DNA from: Acinetobacter sp.
Lineage (GTDB): Bacteria; Pseudomonadota; Gammaproteobacteria; Pseudomonadales; Moraxellaceae
NCBI GenBank assembly: GCA_030152605.1
Contig: JASLJB010000075.1
Span: 1 to 18,010 of the forward strand
Direction of reading: 5' to 3'
Length of the DNA: 18,010 bases
Part shown: positions 7,434 through 14,401 of the stretch, in pieces
Position numbering within the stretch: the first letter of the stretch is position 1
Layout of the letters: each line of letters starts with the position of its first letter
Made by a program: the position numbers and the translations under genes
The notes under the pieces: model-generated
The model's input: the letters and a program-made list of their open reading frames with translations, nothing else
What the model was told of the DNA's origin: nothing
Databases searched by the model: none

Positions 7434-8465
7434 ATGAACACAGGCCAAATCACTCAGGACTACTCAGGGACGGTATATGGCGGACTCGGACAGCTGCTCT
7501 ATGATTATTGTCAGGCACAACAACTGCCGATCTCTGCAGCACTACATCAGATCCAACACCTGCCGCGCTTTGCGTTTAGCCTGTGGCGTGAACTCCTCGA
7601 TGATATTGCACTACAGATTGATCATCCAGCGCCGGGATTGGCGATCGCAGCCGATGTGCAACCGAAACACTTGGGCATACTGGCCTATATCGCCATGTCC
7701 AGCGACCGCTTAGCACAGGCCTTATCTCGCTATGCCGACTTTTATCGCTTGATTTATGATGGCAGCCCGCTGCAGATTGAGATACAGGGACAATATCTAC
7801 ATATACGCTGGGATGATTTGCCAGCAGCTTTGGTCACTCAAATCACCGATGAAATCGCAATTGCGCTGTTGGTGCAATTCCTTAAACACAGCCTGAATCT
7901 CGATAGCGTCTTTGTGCATCAGGTCAACTTCCGCCAAGCACAGCCGAAAAACCTTCGCGTCTACACCCAATATTTTGCCTGCCCAGTCAAATTTTCTCAG
8001 CCCTATACCGAATTGATCCTATCCGCACAGATACTGCAACAACCGATTCAGCAAGCCGATCAGACCTTAGAACAGCTCTTGATGCAGCAGGCGCAGGCCC
8101 TACTCAGCCAGTTGCCGCACAGCACGCAGCTCGATGAGCGTTTGCAGCAAGCGATTCTGCAAGGCTTGCAACGCAATGACTATCAGATCGAGCGCATCGC
8201 AATACAGCTCAATATGTCCGTGCGACAACTACAACGACATTTGCAGCAACAACACAGTAGCTACCAACAACGGGTACAACAAATTCGGCACATGCTGGCG
8301 ATGCAATATTTAAAAGATCCATTACTCAGCCTGCAAGACATTGCGTTGCTGTTGAGCTACTCAGAACAAAGCGCCTTTCAGCGCGCGTTTAAACAATGGA
8401 CCGGCATAACACCCAAACAATGGCGTCAGCAACACAAACTTCAACAGCCGAAATCAAAGTATTAA
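7434..8465 (+). CDS. AraC-family transcriptional regulator (OruR/ArgR-like)
   Basis: A 343-residue regulator. The N-terminal part (about 20-205) resembles the Arabinose_bd-type ligand domain of the OruR/ArgR/GbdR-like group, with typical LGILAYIAMSS and LAQALSRYADFYRLI stretches. The C-terminal part (about 245-337) is a double helix-turn-helix AraC domain: IERIAIQLNMSVRQLQRHL is the first HTH, and LSLQDIALLLSYSEQSAFQRAFKQW is the second, with the usual G/TGITPKQWR end. Gln content is unusually high. No Shine-Dalgarno sequence is seen before the ATG at 7434. The divergent arrangement with the fatty acid hydroxylase gene suggests it senses a lipid-like effector and controls that gene, but this is inferred from position only. 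Confidence 0.9.
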   Translation: MNTGQITQDYSGTVYGGLGQLLYDYCQAQQLPISAALHQIQHLPRFAFSLWRELLDDIALQIDHPAPGLAIAADVQPKHLGILAYIAMSSDRLAQALSRYADFYRLIYDGSPLQIEIQGQYLHIRWDDLPAALVTQITDEIAIALLVQFLKHSLNLDSVFVHQVNFRQAQPKNLRVYTQYFACPVKFSQPYTELILSAQILQQPIQQADQTLEQLLMQQAQALLSQLPHSTQLDERLQQAILQGLQRNDYQIERIAIQLNMSVRQLQRHLQQQHSSYQQRVQQIRHMLAMQYLKDPLLSLQDIALLLSYSEQSAFQRAFKQWTGITPKQWRQQHKLQQPKSKY

Positions 8466-8513
8466 TACCTGAATCGTCGGATAGCTGCTGAATCTGTGGG
8501 CCATACGCGAGAT

Positions 8514-8759
8514 TTATAAAAAAGGATTTTCAATATCTTGCGGTTGTTGTAATTGGATTTTTTCTGGAAGATCTTGTTCTTGTTCTAAAGCCTTCACCAC
8601 ATCATTGATAAAAGCCTGTAAAGTTTTCGCGACCTCTAAGCCCTGTTGGTCTTTGCTGATTTGCAAATTGCCATACAGGTTGATGCAATCAAATTGATTT
8701 TCCAAGGTTAAATCATGAATTGAATGCGAATCTGTTTCCGTTGCAAAGGGTTTAAACAT
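8514..8759 (-). CDS. Small hypothetical protein, 81 aa
   Basis: An 81-residue soluble, acidic protein with no domain that I recognise. The middle contains a hydrophobic beta-like stretch (FDCINLYGNLQIS, about 24-36), followed by a predicted amphipathic helix (GLEVAKTLQAFINDVVKALEQEQ, about 40-62). The C-terminus is Gln/Pro-rich and ends NPFL. A good GAGGTG lies six bases before the ATG at 8759, the frame does not overlap another gene, and composition is like its core neighbours, so it is likely real. It is downstream of the endonuclease gene on the same strand, with a hairpin between them, and convergent with the AraC gene. Confidence 0.7.
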   Translation of the reverse strand: MFKPFATETDSHSIHDLTLENQFDCINLYGNLQISKDQQGLEVAKTLQAFINDVVKALEQEQDLPEKIQLQQPQDIENPFL

Positions 8760-8779
8760 GTTGGCACCTCAAACAATAT

Positions 8780-8801
8780 TGATGGGGATTTCGCCCCATC
8801 A
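8780..8801 (-). terminator. Hairpin after endonuclease gene
   Basis: An 8-bp stem TGATGGGG (8780-8787) / CCCCATCA (8794-8801) with a 6-base loop, 31 bases past the endonuclease stop codon. The following minus-strand bases (ATATTGTTT) are only mildly T-rich, so termination may be partial. Confidence 0.5.
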
Positions 8802-8831
8802 TAGCAGTCTTGCTTCACGGCGATGGCCGAA

Positions 8832-9887
8832 TCATTTTAAAATTTGTAATAAAAATTGCAGCGCGTTTTCAGTCACTTGCTTAACGAGATCCGACTGTGC
8901 AGCAGCACCATCAGCCTGAGTTTGGGGACTCTTTTGACTACTCGTACCACGACTTGCAAGTGTGTCTTGTGCAGGTTGGAACTTTTTCTGCAACGCCTTG
9001 AGTTGATCACTGGAAACGTCTTGAGCACATTGGCTTGCACCATCCCAGTGTGAGTAAGCCAGTGCCTGATGAGGTTTCACTTGTGAGGCTCGAAGCGGCA
9101 ATTTATAGATATTGCGTTTTTGCTCTGCCGTCAATTGTGGAAATAAATTGATCCCCAACTCATCCTCTAGCTGACAGACACTAATGACTTTGACCTGAAG
9201 CGAGTTATTGTTTGGTGCATAGTAAGCACCGATCGCGCCGGTTTTCGGAATATAAATCGCTTTATAGACCACTGTCGGTACGATTACCCCTTTACCAATG
9301 GTCTTGAGTCGTTTGCCACTAAAGACTGGGCCGGTAATGACATAGACATCATGTTTTTGCTTGGTCACCAAGGCACGGGTTGCTTCTTCGAGCTCACGCC
9401 AAACTTGTTGATTATTCTTCGGCGCTTGCGGCACCATATTCGCCAAAGAGAAACTATCAGCTTGAGACTGTTTTGAAGGCATATCCCCATTCGGCGCCAT
9501 ATGTCCGCGGTCATAGCCAGAACCACGATAGTCAGAGAGTAAAGCACGATGCTCCGGATTGACACGTAGCTCCTCATGAAAACTGTCTTCACGTTTAATC
9601 TTTTGACTTAAGCGCATGGGACTTAAGTGCTCAGCAGACCACAATGGCGTTTTTGAGGTGCCTGAATACATCACATTAAAGCCATTAAAGCATAAGGCAT
9701 AGCTGTTTTTATTTAGGCTGTCTTTGTTGAGAAAGGGAGGTTGTTCACGATAAAACTGACTGAGACAAGTTGAGTTGGCGCCAGCAATAGAAGGAATATA
9801 TTGAGAGATTTTGTCTTGTCCAAACGCAAAAGCAATCGCGCCGGAAATCACCACACCCGCCAGAACTTTTATACGAGAATAATTCAA
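8832..9887 (-). CDS. DNA/RNA non-specific endonuclease (NUC family), exported or membrane-anchored
   Basis: A sugar-nonspecific nuclease of the beta-beta-alpha-metal fold. The motif YDRGHMAPNGDM carries the catalytic His, and the downstream FSLANMVPQ plus NNQQVWRELE supply the usual Mg-binding Asn and helix. Using the TTG at 9887, the protein has 351 residues and begins NYSRIKVLAGVVISGAIAFAF, a positively charged end followed by a hydrophobic core, i.e. a signal peptide or membrane anchor. This start has AAGGAA six bases upstream. The frame stays open to another TTG at 10031 (399 residues), but no Shine-Dalgarno precedes that one and it would bury the signal segment, so it is less likely. The C-terminal 50 residues are Ser/Gln/Ala-rich. 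It likely acts in the periplasm or outside the cell, in nucleic acid scavenging or decay. Confidence 0.85.
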   Translation of the reverse strand: MNYSRIKVLAGVVISGAIAFAFGQDKISQYIPSIAGANSTCLSQFYREQPPFLNKDSLNKNSYALCFNGFNVMYSGTSKTPLWSAEHLSPMRLSQKIKREDSFHEELRVNPEHRALLSDYRGSGYDRGHMAPNGDMPSKQSQADSFSLANMVPQAPKNNQQVWRELEEATRALVTKQKHDVYVITGPVFSGKRLKTIGKGVIVPTVVYKAIYIPKTGAIGAYYAPNNNSLQVKVISVCQLEDELGINLFPQLTAEQKRNIYKLPLRASQVKPHQALAYSHWDGASQCAQDVSSDQLKALQKKFQPAQDTLASRGTSSQKSPQTQADGAAAQSDLVKQVTENALQFLLQILK

Positions 9888-10083
9888 CCGAAGTTCCTTA
9901 AACCAATTTGTAGCCCGCAACACCTTTGGTGCTGAACGATCTTTGAAGAAGAAAAATGCAACAAAATAGCTTAACAAGCCGTCGGGTCGAAGTACACCAA
10001 GCCCGCCCTCAATCGGATAAAGCTTAGGCAATAACTGCGCAATTAAGCAGCACTCCAGTTTAGCTTTGTTGTTTTTGTAATAT

Positions 10084-10112
10084 ATTTTATAGGTGAAAAA
10101 GATATTTTTCAG
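10084..10112 (-). promoter_or_regulatory. Likely sigma70 promoter for the endonuclease gene
   Basis: On the minus strand, CTGAAA (10112-10107) and TAAAAT (10089-10084) are separated by 17 bases. These match 4/6 and 5/6 of the consensus boxes. Transcription would start near 10077, giving a leader of about 190 bases to the chosen TTG start, or about 46 bases to the alternative one. Confidence 0.45.
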
Positions 10113-10168
10113 GCCTGTTGATTGAAAGCCCGGTGAGGACTATGCCAAGCTTTAATGCTCAGCTGACA

Positions 10169-10233
10169 CTTTATAAAACATTCTATTTATAGAGTATAAA
10201 ACCTTTATAAAACGCGAAGTCCTTATAAAGGTT
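10169..10233. repeat. AT-rich direct and inverted repeats before secreted-protein gene
   Basis: CTTTATAAAAC occurs at 10169-10179 and 10203-10213. In addition, AACCTTTATAA (10200-10210) is perfectly inverted as TTATAAAGGTT (10223-10233) with 12 bases between. The block overlaps likely -10 elements (TATAGA 10188-10193, TATAAA 10195-10200) with CTGACA (10163-10168) as a possible -35 box. It may be an operator or simply an AT-rich promoter. The remaining bases of the 10032-10255 gap show nothing else except the minus-strand promoter. Confidence 0.4.
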
Positions 10234-10255
10234 GACATTAAAAAAGGAGAACGTC

Positions 10256-10639
10256 ATGCGTTTACAGCTCATCGGTTTACTATCAGGCTTGTCAATCATC
10301 AGTGCTTCAGCATTTGCAGAGCCACAAGTCCAAGCCGGAGAAACCCTAGAAAGCTTATCGCAAGCTAAAGTGACCACCACCATTAACGGTCAACCAGGTT
10401 CACTTCAAGACCTCGTTTCAAGTGGTAAAGTTCAAATCGTCGGTGCTGCAAATCAAGCCCAACCGGCCCCTGCTCAGGGTGCGACTGCAGCAACAGAGCA
10501 AGATACTCCGGCACAACAGGCTGAGCCAGCCCAAGCGCCACTCAATCCAAATGCAGCGGCTGTTGAATCAAACACAGCACCTGCCGCAGCAGAACTTCAA
10601 CTCGAAGATCCTGAACTGACGCAACCTGCACAAAACTAA
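10256..10639 (+). CDS. Secreted Ala/Gln/Pro-rich protein, 127 aa
   Basis: A small exported protein of unknown function. The N-terminus MRLQLIGLLSGLSIISASAFA is a clear Sec signal peptide, with AFA cleavage before EPQ at residue 22. A short ordered-looking segment follows (about 24-65, ETLESLSQAKVTTTI and GSLQDLVSSGKVQIVG). The remainder (about 66-127) is low-complexity and rich in Ala, Gln, Pro and Glu, likely disordered in the periplasm. The ATG at 10256 has AAGGAG (10244-10249) six bases upstream; the frame extends to a TTG at 10232, but the Shine-Dalgarno would then lie inside the gene. It is divergent from the endonuclease gene and followed by a strong terminator. Confidence 0.8.
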   Translation: MRLQLIGLLSGLSIISASAFAEPQVQAGETLESLSQAKVTTTINGQPGSLQDLVSSGKVQIVGAANQAQPAPAQGATAATEQDTPAQQAEPAQAPLNPNAAAVESNTAPAAAELQLEDPELTQPAQN

Positions 10640-10693
10640 GCAGCTAAACTGCAAAATATCAGCCCAAAGACGCAGCAGCTTTAGGCCAGATGA

Positions 10694-10723
10694 AAAAAAC
10701 CAAGGCATTGACCTTGGTTTTTT
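10694..10723. terminator. Bidirectional terminator, secreted-protein gene / kup
   Basis: A perfect 12-bp stem AAAAAACCAAGG (10694-10705) / CCTTGGTTTTTT (10712-10723) with a 6-base loop. A/T runs on both sides serve both convergent genes. Confidence 0.9.
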
Positions 10724-10766
10724 GTTGCTTCAAATGACTTGCGTGTGGGATCACGCTTAAACCAAA

Positions 10767-12647
10767 TTAGATTTCAATCTGGCTGCCCATCTCCACCACT
10801 CGGTTGGGTGGAATCTGATAGAAGTCACTCACCGCACTGGTATTGCGTTGCATCGAGATAAATAGCTTCTCACGCCACGGCGCCATGCCATCGCCAACGG
10901 TATGAATCAGGCGATCACGGGAAATAAAGAAGCTGATATGCATCATATCCAGTTCAAAGCCCAGTTGGTCATAGGCCAATTGCAAGGCACTTGGAATATT
11001 CGGCTGATCTTTAAAACCATAGTAGACAAAGATTCGATAAAAACGCTCTTCCATCTTTTCGACCCGTACTCGCTCAATGCTCGGCACATAAGGCACATCA
11101 CGCGTCAACACGGTGATCATGATATTTCGCTCATGCAGCACCTTGTTATGCTTGATGTTATGTAACATGGCATGCGGCACGATATTCGGTGTTCCAGTCA
11201 AGAAGATCGCATCACCCGGTACAAAAATCGTTTCATCACTCAAGCTCACGCTTTTGATAAACAGATCAATCGGCAAAGCATCTCGTTCCATACGTTTTAG
11301 TACGATCGCGCGACCATCTTTCCATGTCATCAACACGGTAAACATCACCGCCCCGATTAAGATTGGTACCCAACCACCGGCAGCAATTTTAAGAGAAGTG
11401 GATGCCACAAACACCAGATCAATCAATAAGAATGGCACAGCAAATAACGCCACTTTCCAGATCGGCCAACGCCAAAACCCGTAGGCCAACACCGAGATCA
11501 AGATGGTACCGCAGAGCATGGTCATGGTCACCGCCACGCCATAGGCACTGGCCAAGTGCTCACTGCTCTTAAACAAGATGATCAAGACCAAAACTGAGAT
11601 GAAGAGCACCCAATTAATAAAGGGCACGTAAATCTGCCCTTGTTCTACATCCGAAGTGTGGTGCACAGTGAGGCGCGGTAGATAACGCAATTGAATCGCT
11701 TGGTTCGCCATCGAGAATACACCGGTAATCACCGCTTGGGATGCGATTACCGCAGCAGCCGTCGCCAATGCAATCATCGGATACAGTGCCCACTCGGGGA
11801 TCAACATATAAAATGGATTGGCTATCGCTGCAGGATCACGCAATAACAATGCGCCCTGTCCTGCATAGTTCAGCAACAAACATGGCAATACGATAATGAA
11901 CCAGGCCAATTTAATCGGCATACGTCCAAAATGTCCCATATCTGCATACAGCGCTTCACCACCGGTCATGGTCAAGATCACTGCACCCATGGTCAAGAAC
12001 GCCACGTAGGGTTGGTGATAGACAAAGTTAAAAGCCCAATGTGGACTCATCATCGACAGCACAAACGGGGTTTCCGCAATACTGGCGATCCCGGCGATGC
12101 CGATCGCGAGAAACCAAACCAAGGTCACAGGGCCAAAGAACTTGCCCATCATCCCTGTGCCATGACGCTGTACCAAAAATAATCCAGCCAAGATGCCGAT
12201 CGCCAAAGGCATCAACCACTGATTAAACATCGGTGTCGCGATACTTAAGCCTTCGATCGCAGATAAGACCGAAATCGCGGGGGTAATGATCCCATCGCCA
12301 AAAAACAATGAGGCGCCGATAAAGCCCAGCGCAATCAGATAGATCTTCTTATTTTCCGCGATACGGGTGGAGCGCAGATTCAATGCCAATAACGACATGA
12401 TCCCACCCTCACCATTGTTGTCTGCACGCATAATCACGGTGACATATTTGAAGCTGATGGTGAGCATCATGCACCAAAAAATCAGTGACAAGATGCCTAA
12501 CACCGTCGCTTCGCTAATCGCGATATGTGCAGTGAGAAAACATTGACGCAAGGCGTATAGAGGGCTGGTGCCAATATCACCGAACACCACACCGAGTGCA
12601 GCGAGGGTGATTGCGGGGAGTGCCGCTTTCTTTGTAGTACTTTGCAT
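10767..12647 (-). CDS. kup: Kup, potassium uptake transporter
   Basis: A low-affinity K+ (probably K+/H+ symport) transporter of the KUP/HAK/KT family in the inner membrane. The 626-residue length is typical. The first helix carries the family signature GVVFGDIGTSPLYAL (19-33), and the fourth region carries SLFFGDGIITPAISVLSA (about 112-129). RADNNGEGGIMSLLAL (about 74-89) and GGEALYADMGHFGR (about 229-242) are further family motifs. About twelve hydrophobic segments fill the first 440 residues, followed by a soluble C-terminal domain that ends VEMGSQIEI. The ATG at 12647 has only a weak Shine-Dalgarno. It is monocistronic, with a shared terminator downstream and tRNA-Ser divergent upstream. 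Confidence 0.95.
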   Translation of the reverse strand: MQSTTKKAALPAITLAALGVVFGDIGTSPLYALRQCFLTAHIAISEATVLGILSLIFWCMMLTISFKYVTVIMRADNNGEGGIMSLLALNLRSTRIAENKKIYLIALGFIGASLFFGDGIITPAISVLSAIEGLSIATPMFNQWLMPLAIGILAGLFLVQRHGTGMMGKFFGPVTLVWFLAIGIAGIASIAETPFVLSMMSPHWAFNFVYHQPYVAFLTMGAVILTMTGGEALYADMGHFGRMPIKLAWFIIVLPCLLLNYAGQGALLLRDPAAIANPFYMLIPEWALYPMIALATAAAVIASQAVITGVFSMANQAIQLRYLPRLTVHHTSDVEQGQIYVPFINWVLFISVLVLIILFKSSEHLASAYGVAVTMTMLCGTILISVLAYGFWRWPIWKVALFAVPFLLIDLVFVASTSLKIAAGGWVPILIGAVMFTVLMTWKDGRAIVLKRMERDALPIDLFIKSVSLSDETIFVPGDAIFLTGTPNIVPHAMLHNIKHNKVLHERNIMITVLTRDVPYVPSIERVRVEKMEERFYRIFVYYGFKDQPNIPSALQLAYDQLGFELDMMHISFFISRDRLIHTVGDGMAPWREKLFISMQRNTSAVSDFYQIPPNRVVEMGSQIEI

Positions 12648-12680
12648 ATTCTGTCATCAATTTAGACAATATTTTTGCGA

Positions 12681-12689
12681 ATCATAGCA
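12681..12689 (-). promoter_or_regulatory. Possible extended -10 promoter of kup
   Basis: On the minus strand the sequence TGCTATGAT matches an extended -10 element (TGN plus TATGAT), 34 bases before the kup start codon. No good -35 box is present, which fits the extended -10 type. Confidence 0.35.
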
Positions 12690-12727
12690 CCGAGAAAAAA
12701 CTTTTGCTCTAAATCAATTGTTTCAAC

Positions 12728-12756
12728 TTGGCAGATGGGCTTTTTTTAGTTATCAT
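12728..12756 (+). promoter_or_regulatory. tRNA-Ser promoter
   Basis: TTGGCA (12728-12733) and TATCAT (12751-12756) are spaced by exactly 17 bases. A GC-rich discriminator (CGCCGCGC, 12757-12764) follows, as is common for stable-RNA promoters. The start site near 12763 leaves a very short leader before the tRNA. Confidence 0.7.
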
Positions 12757-12767
12757 CGCCGCGCAAT

Positions 12768-12857
12768 GGTGAGGTGTCCGAGTGGCTGAAGGAGCACGCC
12801 TGGAAAGTGTGTATACGTTTGCGCGTATCGAGGGTTCGAATCCCTCTTTCACCGCCA
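12768..12857 (+). tRNA. tRNA-Ser (anticodon GGA)
   Basis: A 90-base class II tRNA. The acceptor stem GGTGAGG pairs with TTTCACC using two G-U pairs, followed by discriminator G and encoded CCA (12855-12857). The anticodon arm is CACGC-CTGGAAA-GTGTG with anticodon GGA, reading UCC and UCU. A long variable arm (ATACG / CGCGTAT type) marks serine, and the T arm GAGGG-TTCGAAT-CCCTC is perfect. Its 3' end serves as the integration site for the element that begins immediately downstream. Confidence 0.95.
12829..12857. other. Probable attL in tRNA-Ser 3' end
   Basis: P4-type integrases usually recombine within tRNA 3' ends, and the integrase gene starts 180 bases downstream in the same orientation. 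The T-arm to CCA segment is therefore the likely core. No second copy of this segment is present in the window, so the exact core limits and attR cannot be set. Confidence 0.5.
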
Positions 12858-12888
12858 AATTCAATTCTTATGCAGTCCCATAAGGTCT

Positions 12889-12924
12889 AAAAAAGCTTAA
12901 ATCTAAAGGGTTTAAGCTTTTTTT
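12889..12924 (+). terminator. Terminator downstream of tRNA-Ser
   Basis: A 13-bp perfect stem AAAAAAGCTTAAA (12889-12901) / TTTAAGCTTTTTT (12911-12923) with a 9-base loop and an extended T-run. It ends tRNA transcription. Being right of the presumed crossover, it is probably carried by the element. Confidence 0.8.
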
Positions 12925-12967
12925 ACGTCTCATACAATCTACTTGATCTATTGCAAGCTTGATGTAG

Positions 12968-13019
12968 TTGGGGGTATAACTGGGGGTATAATCTTTTACC
13001 CCTAAAATTATACCCCCAA
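12968..13019. repeat. GGGGGTATAA repeats at the integrase promoter (putative Int arm sites)
   Basis: TTGGGGGTATAA lies at 12968-12979, TGGGGGTATAAT at 12981-12992, and a perfect inverted copy TTATACCCCCAA at 13008-13019. A degenerate form (TTACCCCTAA) lies between them. The second copy contains a perfect TATAAT (12987-12992), the probable integrase -10 box, with no good -35 box. Such repeats beside P4-type integrase genes are plausible binding sites for Int, which could then repress its own promoter. Confidence 0.65.
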
Positions 13020-13037
13020 TTCTGCGGAATTATTGCC

Positions 13038-14234
13038 ATGCTTACAGATGCTCAAGTCAGAAAAATAAAACCTCTAGAAAAGAAAACTAAATACTCTGAT
13101 GAAAAAGGCATGTATCTAGAGGTCACTCCTTCTGGAGGAATGCATTGGCGAATGAAGTTTCGTTTGAATGGAAAAGAGAATATCTTCAGTATTGGTACAT
13201 ATCCTGAAACCACGCTTGCACAGGCTCGCCGTGCTAGAGATGAGGCACGATTAAAGCTTAAAGACGGGATCAATCCGAATGAAGAGAAAAAGCAGAAGAA
13301 ACAACAAGTCGATGAAAGCATTCTTTTCAAAGCGCTTGCTATGGAATGGATGGAAGATCGTAAGGCTGTTATTAAAGAAGGCACATATTTACGTGACCTA
13401 TCTGTATTTGAAAAAGACCTTTTCCCTGCTTTAGGCAATATGCCTATTGATCAGATTAAAGGAAAAGATGTCCTTGCTTGTGCTAAGCAAATTGAAGCAC
13501 GCGGCGCTCAAGAGATGGCTAAACGCTCTATTCCTTTAACTGGGCGTATTTTCCGCTATGCGATTCGTAAAGGGCTAATCGAGAATGATCCAACCCCTCA
13601 CCTTCAAGAAGCTCTCAAGCCTCGTAAAGTGAAGCACATGGCCCGCTTAGATATTTCAGAGTTTCCTCCTTTCTTGGAACGCATGGATCGTTATCACGGC
13701 AATATCCTTGTTAAGACAGCTTTACAGTTTATGACTCTAACATTTGTAAGAACTGCTGAACTCATTAACATGGAGTGGAATGAGATTGATTTTGAGAATC
13801 AGTTATGGAGAATTCCTGCCTTTAAAATGAAAATGGCTTTACCCCATATTGTTCCTTTATCTCGACAAGCTATTGAGCTGATTCAAGCCCTACAGCCTCT
13901 TACAGGTAATAAGCAATTTGTTTTCTATAATCACAGTACTGCAAAACCGTTAAGTAATAATGCTCTTTTAAGTGCCATTCGCACTATGGGCTATACAGGT
14001 AAAATGACAGGGCATGGTTTTCGTGGGCTTGCATCTACAACACTCCATGAGCAAGGCTATATGCATGATGCGATTGAAATTCAATTAGCACACACTGTAG
14101 GTAACGCAGTATCTCAGGCGTATAACCACGCACAGTACTTAGAATATCGAACAAAGATGATGCAGGAATGGGCTGATTTTATTGATGAGTTGAGGGAAAA
14201 GATAATAACTTTTCCAAAGCATAGAAGTGCTTAA
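13038..14234 (+). CDS. P4-type tyrosine integrase
   Basis: A site-specific tyrosine recombinase that integrates and excises the element at tRNA-Ser. The 398 residues have the P4/CP4-57 layout. The N-terminal DUF4102 arm-binding domain spans about 1-85 (LTDAQVRKIKP, DEKGMYLEVTPSGGMHWRMKFR, FSIGTYPETTLAQAR). A core-binding domain follows at about 95-190, then the catalytic domain at about 205-385. Catalytic residues visible are Arg238 (TFVRTAEL), His326 and Arg329 (GHGFRG), His352 (LAH) and the likely nucleophile Tyr362 (QAYNHAQYLEYR). All are intact, so it looks functional. The ATG at 13038 has GGAA about 10 bases upstream. It is transcribed away from the tRNA toward the cargo. Confidence 0.95.
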   Translation: MLTDAQVRKIKPLEKKTKYSDEKGMYLEVTPSGGMHWRMKFRLNGKENIFSIGTYPETTLAQARRARDEARLKLKDGINPNEEKKQKKQQVDESILFKALAMEWMEDRKAVIKEGTYLRDLSVFEKDLFPALGNMPIDQIKGKDVLACAKQIEARGAQEMAKRSIPLTGRIFRYAIRKGLIENDPTPHLQEALKPRKVKHMARLDISEFPPFLERMDRYHGNILVKTALQFMTLTFVRTAELINMEWNEIDFENQLWRIPAFKMKMALPHIVPLSRQAIELIQALQPLTGNKQFVFYNHSTAKPLSNNALLSAIRTMGYTGKMTGHGFRGLASTTLHEQGYMHDAIEIQLAHTVGNAVSQAYNHAQYLEYRTKMMQEWADFIDELREKIITFPKHRSA

Positions 14235-14302
14235 GTGGAGAAAAATCTCATCGAATGAGTAATAATTCCATAATAAGATATTCATATTAAACAGAAAGGC
14301 AC

Positions 14303-14315
14303 TTTTGTAACAAAA
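14303..14315. promoter_or_regulatory. Candidate operator upstream of the XRE/ImmA operon
   Basis: TTTTGT-A-ACAAAA is a perfect 13-base palindrome lying about 40 bases before the likely -35 box of the two-gene operon. Cro/C1-type regulators bind short palindromes of this kind, and the operon encodes one. There is only a single copy, in AT-rich DNA, so this is weak. Confidence 0.25.
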
Positions 14316-14353
14316 TTTTAAATAACAGTGGATCAACTAGTATACGAAGAAAA

Positions 14354-14381
14354 TTGATGGTATTTTCCAATTTGATAAGAT
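14354..14381 (+). promoter_or_regulatory. Likely promoter of the cargo operon
   Basis: TTGATG (14354-14359) and TAAGAT (14376-14381) are spaced by 16 bases, about 20 bases before the start codon of the 233-residue protein gene. The rest of the 14235-14401 gap is AT-rich, with only a weak 5-bp hairpin after the integrase. Confidence 0.45.
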
Positions 14382-14401
14382 TTAATAAATTGAGGTAAAA
14401 T

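Noticed and set aside
10902..12226. Several open frames antisense to or shifted within kup
   Set aside because: They overlap a certain gene, lack ribosome binding sites and show no protein-like composition.
14247..14259. Hairpin CTCAT-CGA-ATGAG after the integrase as a terminator
   Set aside because: Only a 5-bp stem and no T-run; too weak to call.
14139..14336. 65-residue minus-strand frame overlapping the end of the integrase
   Set aside because: It lies mostly antisense to the conserved integrase C-terminus, with AT-driven composition and no support.
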